From: an uncultured Eubacterium sp.
GTDB taxonomy: Bacteria > Bacillota > Clostridia > Lachnospirales > Lachnospiraceae
Reading direction: 5' to 3'
Assembly (NCBI GenBank): GCA_900547255.1
Contig: URGC01000018.1
Span: 1 to 26,849, forward strand
Length of the DNA: 26,849 nucleotides
The notes beneath the pieces were generated by a model. It had not been told where the DNA came from. It did no database searches and worked only from the letters and a program-made list of their open reading frames with translations. Within the stretch, counting starts at the first letter, position 1. Each line of letters starts with the position of its first letter. A program made the translations under genes and the position numbers. Shown in pieces: positions 14,929 to 22,803 of this stretch.

Positions 14929-16878
14929 CTATTTTCCTTTGTGCTTATTCCTTATCGTGCTCTTCTTGTGGCTCTTGCCAGCATTTCCATTACCAGCCCT
15001 GCCTGTCTTACCAGCAGCATTTACATTGCCTGCTCTGCCTGTACTTCTGCCACTTTTTTGCCCATCATGCTTCTTAGCCATATTTCTTGGCTTGATAAGG
15101 CACTCCTTGCCAAAGCCTATAAGGTCATATCTGCCCTCTGACACAAGTGCCTCATATACAAGGTCATAATTCTTAGGGTCACGGTACTGGATAAGTGCCC
15201 TCTGCATAGCCTTTTCATGCGGATTGACAGGAACATATACCTTCTCCATCGTTCTAGGGTCATATCCTGTATAATACATACATGTCGAGATTGTCGAAGG
15301 TGTTGGATAGAAATCCTGCACCTGTTCAGGCATATACCCCAGATCTCTCAGATATTCAGCCAGCTTTATCGCATCCTTCATCGTGCTTCCCGGATGTGAC
15401 GACATAAGATATGGCACAACATACTGGTTAAGCCCTAACTGTGCATCAATCTTTTTATATTTTCTGATAAATGCCTCATACACATCATTAGATGGCTTGC
15501 CTAAAAGTCTTAACACATTGTCAGACACATGCTCTGGTGCTACACGGAGCTGTCCGCTTATATGATATTTAACCATCTCTTTAAAAAATGTATCGTCCTT
15601 ATCTGCCATAAGATAATCAAATCTTATTCCTGAACGTATAAATACTTTCTTAACACCCTTGATTGCCCTTAACTTTCTAAGCAATTCAAGATAATCACTG
15701 TGGTCTACCTCAAGATTGCCACATGGCTTAGGGAAAAGGCACTGCCTGTTAGGACACACGCCCTTCTCAAGCTGTTTCTGACAGGATGGATGTCTGAAAT
15801 TAGCTGTAGGTCCGCCGACATCATGTATATATCCTTTAAATTCCTCATCCTTAGTCATCTCAATGGCTTCTTTGATTATCGATTCATGTGAGCGCACCTG
15901 GACTGTACGTCCCTGATGAAATGTAAGCGCACAGAAACTGCATCCGCCAAAACAGCCACGATTGCTTGTAAGCGAGAATTTAATCTCTGAAATTGCAGGC
16001 ACACCGCCAAGTGCCTCATATGACGGATGATATGTCCTTGCATAAGGCAGGTCATATATATCATCCATCTCCTGCATAGTTAAAGGCTTCGCTGGTGTAT
16101 TGGCAACCACATATACTCCGTTAGGATATGGCTCAACAAGCGTCTTTGCCACTATCCAGTCCGTATTAAGATACTGTGTGTAAAAGCTCTCGGCATATTT
16201 CTTCTTATCAGAAGTAATCTCGTCAAATGATGGCAGCATTATATAGTCATACACCATTGACAAGTCTCTTGTCTTAAACACGCTTCCTTTAATAAATGTT
16301 ATATCCTTGATGTCAATTCCTGATGCAAGCGCATCTGCTGTCTCAACAATTGAATGTTCTCCCATTCCATATAAAAGCAGGTCCGCGCCTGAATCAAGCA
16401 GAAGGGAATGTTTAACCTTATTAGACCAGTAATCATAATGCGCAAGCCTTCTAAGTGACGCCTCAATTCCACCTACAATAATAGGAGCTTTTTTATATGT
16501 CCTTCTTATGAGATTACAATACACTATAGCCGCATAATCCGGTCTTTTTCCCATCACTCCGCCAGGCGTGAATGCATCCCTGCTTCGTCTTTTCTTTGAC
16601 ACTGTGTAATGGTTAACCATCGAATCCATGTTACCTGACATAACAATAAATCCAAGCCTTGGTTCTCCAAGTATTGTAATGCTCTTGTCATCCTTCCAGT
16701 CTGGCTGTGAGATAATTCCCACAGAGTAGCCATGTGCCTCAAGCACCCTGCTGATAATAGCATGTCCGAATGAAGGATGGTCTACATACGCATCACCTAT
16801 GACATACACAAAATCAAGCTGTTCTATTCCTCTTTCTTCCATATCATCCCTTGATATGGGTAAAAATTTATTGTTCAT
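14929..16878 (-). CDS. ygiQ: YgiQ-family radical SAM protein
   Basis: A 649-residue member of the UPF0313/YgiQ radical SAM family; the reaction is not known. Residues 1-290 form the family-specific N-terminal region (GDAYVDHPSFGHAIISRVLE, VVGGIEASLRRLAHYDYW). The radical SAM cluster motif is C309-x3-C313-x2-C316 in SNRGCFGGCSFCALTFHQGR. The C-terminal family block ends near YPTPSTISTCMYYTG and ALIQYRDPKNY. Residues after about 600 are a basic, Gly/Asn/Lys-rich tail with an imperfect 11-12-residue repeat (TGRAGN.NA.GK). The ribosome site is weak (AGAAAG). The gene begins 33 bp after glpK on the same strand, so it is probably co-transcribed, though I see no functional link. Confidence 0.92.
   Translation of the reverse strand: MNNKFLPISRDDMEERGIEQLDFVYVIGDAYVDHPSFGHAIISRVLEAHGYSVGIISQPDWKDDKSITILGEPRLGFIVMSGNMDSMVNHYTVSKKRRSRDAFTPGGVMGKRPDYAAIVYCNLIRRTYKKAPIIVGGIEASLRRLAHYDYWSNKVKHSLLLDSGADLLLYGMGEHSIVETADALASGIDIKDITFIKGSVFKTRDLSMVYDYIMLPSFDEITSDKKKYAESFYTQYLNTDWIVAKTLVEPYPNGVYVVANTPAKPLTMQEMDDIYDLPYARTYHPSYEALGGVPAISEIKFSLTSNRGCFGGCSFCALTFHQGRTVQVRSHESIIKEAIEMTKDEEFKGYIHDVGGPTANFRHPSCQKQLEKGVCPNRQCLFPKPCGNLEVDHSDYLELLRKLRAIKGVKKVFIRSGIRFDYLMADKDDTFFKEMVKYHISGQLRVAPEHVSDNVLRLLGKPSNDVYEAFIRKYKKIDAQLGLNQYVVPYLMSSHPGSTMKDAIKLAEYLRDLGYMPEQVQDFYPTPSTISTCMYYTGYDPRTMEKVYVPVNPHEKAMQRALIQYRDPKNYDLVYEALVSEGRYDLIGFGKECLIKPRNMAKKHDGQKSGRSTGRAGNVNAAGKTGRAGNGNAGKSHKKSTIRNKHKGK
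14980..15052 (-). repeat. Two imperfect 36-bp tandem units inside the ygiQ 3' end
   Basis: The units encode TGRAGNVNAAGK and TGRAGNGNAGK, the second shorter by one codon. They sit in the basic tail beyond the conserved YgiQ domains. Confidence 0.6.
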
Positions 16879-16911
16879 ATATAATCTGCTTTCTGTGTGA
16901 AGTTAATTTCA

Positions 16912-18399
16912 CTATAATGTCCAGTCAAGAGTACATCTGACTGCTTTTTTCCATCCAGAAAGACGAACCTTTCTATCATCCTCTGACATGGCTGCCTTAA
17001 ATCTTCTGCCAAGATTCCAGTTAGCTTTAATCTCTTCTGTACTCTTCCAGTATCCTGTTGCAAGTCCCGCAAGATAAGCCGCTCCAAGTGCTGTTGTCTC
17101 GATACACTCAGGACGTATAACATCTGAATTAATTATATCTGACTGGAACTGCATAAGGAAATTATTAGCACTTGCCCCGCCATCTACCTTTAATTCATTA
17201 ACAGATATTCCAACATCCTCCTCCATCGCATGAAGGACATCATATGTCTGATATGCAATAGATTCCAGAGTTGCCCTTATAAAATGTTCCTTGCTGCATC
17301 CTCTTGTTATGCCAACAACTGTACCTCTTGCTGAAGAATTCCAATATGGTGCTCCCATGCCTGTAAATGCAGGAACAACATACATTCCATCGCAGTCGTC
17401 AACTGCCGAGGCATACTCCTCCGACTGTGCCGCATTTCTTATCATTCGAAGTCCATCTCTTAACCACTGGATTGATGCACCAGCCACGAACACGCTTCCC
17501 TCAAGCGCATAGCTTACTTTACCATCTGTTCCAGCCGCAATAGTTGTTATCAGTCCATGGCTGGATTCAACCGCTCTCTTGCCTGTATTCATAAGAAGAA
17601 AGCATCCTGTGCCATATGTATTCTTGACATCCCCTGCATCAAAACAGCCCTGTCCGAACAATGCCGCCTGCTGGTCTCCTGCCGCGCCGCATATAGGAAT
17701 TTCTCCGCCAAATACAGATACATGTGTATAACCATATATACAGCTTGATGGCTTTACCTCTGGAAGCATTGACTTAGGAATATTAAAATATTCAAGCAGC
17801 TTGTCATCCCAGCTTAATGTATGAATATTGTAAAGCATTGTTCTTGATGCATTCGTATAGTCTGTGACATGCACATCCCCGTCTGTCATCTTCCATATAA
17901 GCCATGAATCAATTGTTCCAAATGCCAGTCTTCCAGCCTCCGCCAGTTGTCTTGCTCCCGGAACATTGTCAAGTATCCATGCTATCTTGCTTCCTGAGAA
18001 ATATGCATCTGGGACAAGACCTGTTACATTTTTCACATAATCCTCAAGTCCGTCATTCTTCAAACGCTCTATATAATCTGCCGTCCTTCTGCACTGCCAT
18101 ACAATAGCATTGTATACAGGCTCACCTGTTGTTCTGTCCCAGACAACTGTTGTCTCACGCTGGTTAGTAATTCCGATTCCTTCTATATCTTTGGCACTGA
18201 CACCAAGCATAGCCATCGCCTCTATGCCAACTGCAAGCTGTGATGACCATATCTCCACAGGACTGTGTTCAACCCAGCCCGGCTTAGGATATATCTGCTG
18301 GAATTCCTTCTGCGCCATACTGCATATTTTTCCAGATTTATTGAATAAAATACATCTTGAACTGGTCGTTCCCTGATCCAGTGCCATTATATACTTCAT
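16912..18399 (-). CDS. glpK: Glycerol kinase
   Basis: A 495-residue FGGY-family kinase that phosphorylates glycerol to glycerol-3-phosphate. The start (YIMALDQGTTSSRCILF), PGWVEHSPVEIW, GITNQRETTVVWDRTTG, AGDQQAALFGQ, the NTYGTGCFLLMNTG ATP site and VDGGASANNFLMQFQSDI match the family along its whole length. In Gram-positive GlpK a histidine in a YHFYG-like loop is phosphorylated by the PTS protein HPr; here the loop between YGYT and the GGEIPI segment is one residue shorter and reads HVSVFG, so that histidine seems absent. AGAGGT precedes the ATG at about 12 bases. hom is 70 bp upstream and ygiQ 33 bp downstream; no glpF or glpD is nearby. Confidence 0.96.
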   Translation of the reverse strand: MKYIMALDQGTTSSRCILFNKSGKICSMAQKEFQQIYPKPGWVEHSPVEIWSSQLAVGIEAMAMLGVSAKDIEGIGITNQRETTVVWDRTTGEPVYNAIVWQCRRTADYIERLKNDGLEDYVKNVTGLVPDAYFSGSKIAWILDNVPGARQLAEAGRLAFGTIDSWLIWKMTDGDVHVTDYTNASRTMLYNIHTLSWDDKLLEYFNIPKSMLPEVKPSSCIYGYTHVSVFGGEIPICGAAGDQQAALFGQGCFDAGDVKNTYGTGCFLLMNTGKRAVESSHGLITTIAAGTDGKVSYALEGSVFVAGASIQWLRDGLRMIRNAAQSEEYASAVDDCDGMYVVPAFTGMGAPYWNSSARGTVVGITRGCSKEHFIRATLESIAYQTYDVLHAMEEDVGISVNELKVDGGASANNFLMQFQSDIINSDVIRPECIETTALGAAYLAGLATGYWKSTEEIKANWNLGRRFKAAMSEDDRKVRLSGWKKAVRCTLDWTL

Positions 18400-18437
18400 C
18401 TGTTCTACTTACCTCTTTTCAAAATGCTTATGAACTG

Positions 18438-18462
18438 ACATATGTACATTCCATACATACGT
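18438..18462. repeat. Inverted repeat between hom and glpK
   Basis: ACATATGTA (18438-18446) pairs with TACATACGT (18454-18462), with one G-U pair. There is no T-run, so it is not a clear terminator. It might be an operator or a processing hairpin in the hom-glpK transcript. Confidence 0.3.
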
Positions 18463-18469
18463 ATGCATC

Positions 18470-19762
18470 TTAATAAACTCTTATCACACCTGATATTTCT
18501 TTAACACCTGACATTCCATTGAATACAGCAAGCGCATCATTGAAATTGCGTTCCTTGACGTAATCTGTGATTATAACAAGCTCAGCAGTTCCGCCCTTTC
18601 TGCTCTTCTGTACAACCTGTGCAATACTAACATCATTGTTGCCTAACACACTTGCGATATTGGCAAGTACACCCGGTCTGTCCTCTGCCTGGATTCTTAA
18701 GAAGAATTTGCTCATAGAATCCTCTATATTCTTAACAGGAAGCTTCTTATAGCAGTTGCAGCCAACTCGTCCACAGCTATCGTATACAAGGTCTCTGCAC
18801 ACATCGATAACGTCACCCATAACAGCACTTGCTGTAGGCATCTGTCCAGCTCCTCTTCCCATAAATGTTATGTCATCCATGGCATCACCATGTACAAATA
18901 CAGCATTAAATGCATCTCTTACGCCGGCAAGCGGATGGTCTTCTGGGATAAGCATAGGATGAACCTTAACCTCTATTCCGTCATCTGTATCTTTGGCGAC
19001 ACCGAGAAGCTTTATCACATATCCAAATTCTTTTGCATACTTGATATCTTCTGCTGTAATCTTAGTTATTCCCTCTGTATACACCTGTGAAAATACAACT
19101 CTTGAATGGAATGCAATTGTTGCCATAATAGCAACTTTTCTACCTGCATCATATCCCTCTACATCAGCCGTTGGGTCTGCCTCTGCATAGCCTAACTCTG
19201 TTGCCTTGGCAAGAGCCTGTTCGTATCCCATTCCTGTCTCTGACATCTGTGTAAGGATATAATTAGTTGTACCATTGACAATACCCATTATCTCTGTAAT
19301 CTTACTTCCAGCCATACTCTGCTTGAGTGGTCTTATTATAGGAATTGCTCCTGCAACTGCCGCCTCAAATAAAAGGTCGCTTCCCTTGCTCTCAGCAAGA
19401 TTACCAATGAGCTCACCATTCTCTGCAATAAGGTCTTTATTAGCTGTAACAACCTGCTTGCCAGCCTCAAGACTCTTAGTTACATACTCAAGAGCCGGAT
19501 GAATTCCACCCATCAGCTCAACAACTATATCAATATCCTTATCATTAATAATCTCATCAAAATCACATGTAAGCACAGACTTATCATATTCAGGTCTTTC
19601 CTTGTTAAGATTGCGCACAAGCACCTTTTTAACATTAATATACGCACCAGTTCTGTCTTTATACTCGTCACGATGCTCTTTTATCATTTTATACACACCA
19701 GTTCCTACAGTTCCAGCTCCTAATATAGCTATGTTGATATTATCTTTGTCTATTCTTCTCAT
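18470..19762 (-). CDS. hom: Homoserine dehydrogenase with C-terminal ACT domain
   Basis: A 430-residue enzyme reducing aspartate semialdehyde to homoserine for threonine and methionine synthesis. The NAD(P)-binding motif GAGTVG is at residues 15-20, TANKDLIAENG carries the conserved lysine, and EADPTADVEGYDAGRKVAIMA holds the catalytic Asp/Lys region. Residues from about 350 (FFLRIQAEDRPGVLANIASVL) form the ACT domain for feedback inhibition, normally by threonine. ATG 19762 (Met4 of the longest frame) is chosen because GAGGAATGGGG lies at the right distance; the ATG at 19771 is almost inside that site. No T-box or threonine leader is visible. Confidence 0.95.
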   Translation of the reverse strand: MRRIDKDNINIAILGAGTVGTGVYKMIKEHRDEYKDRTGAYINVKKVLVRNLNKERPEYDKSVLTCDFDEIINDKDIDIVVELMGGIHPALEYVTKSLEAGKQVVTANKDLIAENGELIGNLAESKGSDLLFEAAVAGAIPIIRPLKQSMAGSKITEIMGIVNGTTNYILTQMSETGMGYEQALAKATELGYAEADPTADVEGYDAGRKVAIMATIAFHSRVVFSQVYTEGITKITAEDIKYAKEFGYVIKLLGVAKDTDDGIEVKVHPMLIPEDHPLAGVRDAFNAVFVHGDAMDDITFMGRGAGQMPTASAVMGDVIDVCRDLVYDSCGRVGCNCYKKLPVKNIEDSMSKFFLRIQAEDRPGVLANIASVLGNNDVSIAQVVQKSRKGGTAELVIITDYVKERNFNDALAVFNGMSGVKEISGVIRVY

Positions 19763-19814
19763 AATCCCCATTCCTCACTTTTAGAATTGCCGCTTATAAC
19801 GCAGACTTATATAG

Positions 19815-19844
19815 ATTATACACTAAAATCCGTATATTGCACAT
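19815..19844 (-). promoter_or_regulatory. Candidate hom promoter
   Basis: A perfect minus-strand TATAAT (19815-19820) with a weak -35 (TGTGCA, three of six) 17 bp upstream. The leader is about 45 bases. Confidence 0.4.
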
Positions 19845-19867
19845 ATTTTTATAATAAGCAGAAAAAT

Positions 19868-19902
19868 ATTGCAAAAGCAACTGCGTTATTGCAAAATATA
19901 AT
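19868..19902 (+). promoter_or_regulatory. hisA promoter region with two ATTGCAAAA direct repeats
   Basis: ATTGCAAAA occurs at 19868-19876 and 19888-19896, exactly 20 bp apart, and the second copy abuts a perfect -10 TATAAT (19897-19902). There is no good -35 at 17 bp. Repeats two helical turns apart beside a promoter suggest an activator or repressor site. Confidence 0.45.
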
Positions 19903-19968
19903 CCATGGACTGACAGGCGACAGTTCATGCACACTAAAACGCACCCTTGGGATAGATTGGAGAACGCT

Positions 19969-20745
19969 ATGAATTTCAGACCTTGTATAGATATACATAA
20001 TGGACAGGTAAAACAGATTGTTGGTGGAAGCCTTGCGGATAAGGGCAATACTGCAACGGAAAACTACGTGTCTGACAAAGGAGGGGCTTATTATGCCAGC
20101 CTGTATAAAGAAAAAAATCTTGCCGGCGGTCATATAATTCTTCTCAATAAAAAAGATTCTGAATACTATAATGCTGATGTAAATGTTGCCAAAGATGCAC
20201 TCAAAGCATATTCCGGTGGTCTTATGATTGGTGGAGGAATTAATGCTGATAATGCATATGAATTTATTAAAGCCGGGGCATCACATGTAATAGTGACATC
20301 TTATGTATTTAAAGACGGAATCATCAATTATGATAATCTGGATAAAATCGTCAATGCTGTTGGTAAAGAACATCTTGTTTTAGACCTTAGCTGCCGCAAA
20401 AAAGGCGATAAATATTATATCGTCACAGACAGATGGCAGAATTTCACAGATGAGATTGTAACTGATGAACTTATCAGGTCACTTTCGTCTTATTGTGATG
20501 AATTCTTAGTCCATGCTGTTGATGTAGAGGGCAAAGCTAACGGAATTGAGACAGAGCTTGTCAAGATACTCGATAAAGCAGATAATGTAAAGATAACTTA
20601 TGCCGGCGGTGTTGGAAGTTATGAAGACCTTCTTGCATTAAAGGAACTTGGACATAACAGAATTGATGTAACTATCGGAAGCGCACTTGATTTATTCGGT
20701 GGAAGTCTGGATTTTGATAAGGTTCTTGAAATCTGCGGGTTATAG
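19969..20745 (+). CDS. hisA: HisA, phosphoribosylformimino-AICAR ribotide isomerase, eukaryote-like (HIS6) type
   Basis: A 258-residue TIM-barrel isomerase of histidine biosynthesis. FRPCIDIHNGQVKQIVGG closely recalls fungal His6 (CIDLHNGEVKQIVGG), as do LVLDLSCRK, DRWQNFTD, EFLVHAVDVEGKANGI and DVTIGSALDLFGG. The catalytic aspartates are D8 and D139. ATG 19969 is preceded by TTGGAG; a longer frame from 19927 lacks a ribosome site. No other his gene is in the window, so it is an orphan, followed at once by a strong terminator. The eukaryote-like sequence is typical of a minor bacterial branch of HisA. Confidence 0.9.
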   Translation: MNFRPCIDIHNGQVKQIVGGSLADKGNTATENYVSDKGGAYYASLYKEKNLAGGHIILLNKKDSEYYNADVNVAKDALKAYSGGLMIGGGINADNAYEFIKAGASHVIVTSYVFKDGIINYDNLDKIVNAVGKEHLVLDLSCRKKGDKYYIVTDRWQNFTDEIVTDELIRSLSSYCDEFLVHAVDVEGKANGIETELVKILDKADNVKITYAGGVGSYEDLLALKELGHNRIDVTIGSALDLFGGSLDFDKVLEICGL

Positions 20746-20769
20746 TATAGTTATAGAGTTATAAAAGCA

Positions 20770-20824
20770 AAAGCCACATGCCAGATGTGTTTAATACATT
20801 ACATCTGGCATGTGGCTTTAATTA
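20770..20824. terminator. Long hairpin terminator after hisA
   Basis: A 19-bp perfect stem (20770-20788 with 20801-20819) with a 12-base loop starts with AAAGCC and ends in GGCTTT, followed by AATTATT. The A- and T-rich flanks let it work on both strands. It lies 24 bp after the hisA stop. Confidence 0.85.
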
Positions 20825-20845
20825 TTGTGAGTTACAGAACAAAAT

Positions 20846-20936
20846 ATATTAGGATGTTGGGGTCAAAAGGTCAAAAAACCTCTTGCAAGCAAGCTTGCAT
20901 CGGCTTTCTGACTTTTGACCCTGGTATCATAATATC
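20846..20936. repeat. Rod-like palindromic element between hisA and recQ
   Basis: GGGTCAAAAGGTCA (20860-20873) pairs, with one bulge, with TGACTTTTGACCC (20909-20921). The centre TGCAAGC-AA-GCTTGCA is a perfect palindrome, and the ends ATATTAGGAT and ATCATAATAT also pair loosely. It is separate from the hisA terminator and has no T-run. It resembles an interspersed palindromic repeat or MITE-like unit, or a structured RNA. Confidence 0.5.
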
Positions 20937-20949
20937 CAACTAATAATAA

Positions 20950-20978
20950 TTGACATTTCTATACAAATGGAATATACT
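20950..20978 (+). promoter_or_regulatory. SigA promoter of recQ
   Basis: A perfect -35 TTGACA (20950-20955), 17 bp, then TATACT (20973-20978). The ATG at 21017 follows about 32 bases after the expected start point. Confidence 0.8.
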
Positions 20979-21016
20979 AACTATATTAATATGAAAGAGA
21001 AGATATATAGTAAACT

Positions 21017-22708
21017 ATGCAGAATCAGACAACACTCATGTACCAGACTCTAAAGAGTGTATTTGGATATGATGAGTTCAGGGATGGACAGAAGGATATA
21101 ATTGAGGCGATATTGAGCGGAAGAGATGTGTTAGGAATTATGCCGACAGGTGCGGGTAAGTCTATATGCTATCAGCTTCCGGCACTGCTTATGCCGGGTA
21201 TTACAGTTGTGGTTTCGCCACTCATTTCGCTTATGATAGACCAGGTGAAGGCACTTAATGAGGCGGGAATACATGCAGCTTATATCAACAGCTCACTTAC
21301 AGAGAGCCAGATAAGCAAGGCATTGTACAATGCGACCTGCGGACGGTATAAGATAGTCTATGTTGCGCCAGAGAGACTTGAGACGAACAGATTTATAGAT
21401 TTTGTGATGAATTCGGACATTTCTATGATAACAGTTGATGAGGCGCATTGTATATCGCAGTGGGGACAGGATTTCAGACCAAGCTACTTAAAGATAGTCA
21501 ATCTTATCAACATGTTGAGGAACAGACCGGTTGTCAGTGCATTTACAGCAACAGCGACAATTCAGGTTAAGAATGATATTGCCAAGATTTTAAGGCTTGA
21601 TAATCCGCATGTGTGCGTGACTGGATTTGACAGGAGCAATCTGTATTTTGATGTTGTGCAGAGTAAGCATAAGGATAATGATACTCTGGATTTCGTACTT
21701 TCGCACAAGGGCGAGAGTGGAATTATATACTGCTCTACCAGGAAAAATGTAGACAAAGTGTACGATATGTTAAGAAGGAATGGTGTAGCCGCAGCCAGAT
21801 ACCATGCCGGGCTTGATAATGAGACAAGGCGCGCTAATCAGGAGAGCTTTATATATGATGAGACACCAGTTATTGTGGCTACCAACGCATTTGGAATGGG
21901 AATAGATAAGTCAAATGTGCGGTATGTTCTTCACTATAATATGCCACAGTGTATTGAGAATTATTATCAGGAAGCAGGAAGAGCAGGGCGAGATGGAGAA
22001 TCGGCATATTGCCTATTGCTTTTTAGTGTTCAGGATATTATAATCAACAAGTTTCTGATTAAGAATAAGGAAGGCAATGACGAACTTTCAAGTGAAGAAC
22101 AGGAAGAACTTCTAAAGAATGACTACCGTCGTCTGAAGAGGATGGAGTTATACTGTACAGGTACAGGCTGTTACAGGGAATACATGCTTAATTATTTTGG
22201 CGAGTACAAGGATGAGCATGGATGTGGAAGCTGTGGCAATTGTTCAGGACACTGGCTCAATATGGCTGATTATGATGAGTATGCAGATGACGGATTCATG
22301 GATGACGGCTATGCAGGAGATACATATGGCGGTTCATATAGTGACAGTTCATATGGAAGCAGTTATGCGGATTCGAGATTGTCACGGCAGGCGGCTAAGC
22401 CAAGAAAGCCTAAGTATAAGGCTACTGACTATGGAACTAAGTCAACTGCAAGACCATCAATGGGTCTTAATGACCTGAATGCAGATGAGAAGCTTCTGTT
22501 TGACGATTTAAGACAGCTCCGTCTGACGATTGCAAGACAGGAACATATGCCTCCTTATATTATTTTTTCGGACAAGACGTTGGTTGATATGTGTGTGAAG
22601 AAGCCTGACGATAAGGCATCCATGCTTAACTGCAATGGTGTTGGAGAGAATAAGTACGAGAGGTACGGAGAGAAGTTCCTTGAGGTGATAAGCAGACATT
22701 TATATTAA
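21017..22708 (+). CDS. recQ: RecQ-family ATP-dependent DNA helicase
   Basis: A 563-residue 3'-5' DNA helicase of recombination and repair. Motif 0 is FRDGQ (21-25), Walker A TGAGKS (44-49), motif II DEAH (141-144) followed by CISQWGQDFRP, and motif VI QEAGRAGRDG (318-327). Zinc ligands are C385, C403, C406 and C409 (CGSCGNC). After the zinc domain, where RecQ normally has a winged-helix RQC domain, residues 412-480 are an Asp/Gly/Tyr/Ser-rich then basic low-complexity linker. Residues 487-560 look like an HRDC domain (FDDLRQLRLTIARQEHMPPY). The protein is shorter than Escherichia coli RecQ (about 610) for this reason. The ribosome site is weak (GAGAAG, far from the ATG); a later Met8 is possible. 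Confidence 0.93.
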   Translation: MQNQTTLMYQTLKSVFGYDEFRDGQKDIIEAILSGRDVLGIMPTGAGKSICYQLPALLMPGITVVVSPLISLMIDQVKALNEAGIHAAYINSSLTESQISKALYNATCGRYKIVYVAPERLETNRFIDFVMNSDISMITVDEAHCISQWGQDFRPSYLKIVNLINMLRNRPVVSAFTATATIQVKNDIAKILRLDNPHVCVTGFDRSNLYFDVVQSKHKDNDTLDFVLSHKGESGIIYCSTRKNVDKVYDMLRRNGVAAARYHAGLDNETRRANQESFIYDETPVIVATNAFGMGIDKSNVRYVLHYNMPQCIENYYQEAGRAGRDGESAYCLLLFSVQDIIINKFLIKNKEGNDELSSEEQEELLKNDYRRLKRMELYCTGTGCYREYMLNYFGEYKDEHGCGSCGNCSGHWLNMADYDEYADDGFMDDGYAGDTYGGSYSDSSYGSSYADSRLSRQAAKPRKPKYKATDYGTKSTARPSMGLNDLNADEKLLFDDLRQLRLTIARQEHMPPYIIFSDKTLVDMCVKKPDDKASMLNCNGVGENKYERYGEKFLEVISRHLY

Positions 22709-22746
22709 ATCATATTTTAACTAATAAGTAGTCCAATCAGAACATT

Positions 22747-22775
22747 TTAATATTGTTAATGTTAATATTTATAAT
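22747..22775 (+). promoter_or_regulatory. Candidate MATE gene promoter
   Basis: A perfect TATAAT (22770-22775) has TTAATA 17 bp upstream (22747-22752). The whole stretch 22730-22790 is very AT-rich, so chance matches are likely. Confidence 0.35.
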
Positions 22776-22803
22776 GATAAATGTTATCAGGAGAGGAGTA
22801 CAT

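Noticed and set aside
22741..22787. AACATTT...AAATGTT inverted repeat before the MATE gene
   Set aside because: The stretch is so AT-rich that arms of this size are expected by chance.
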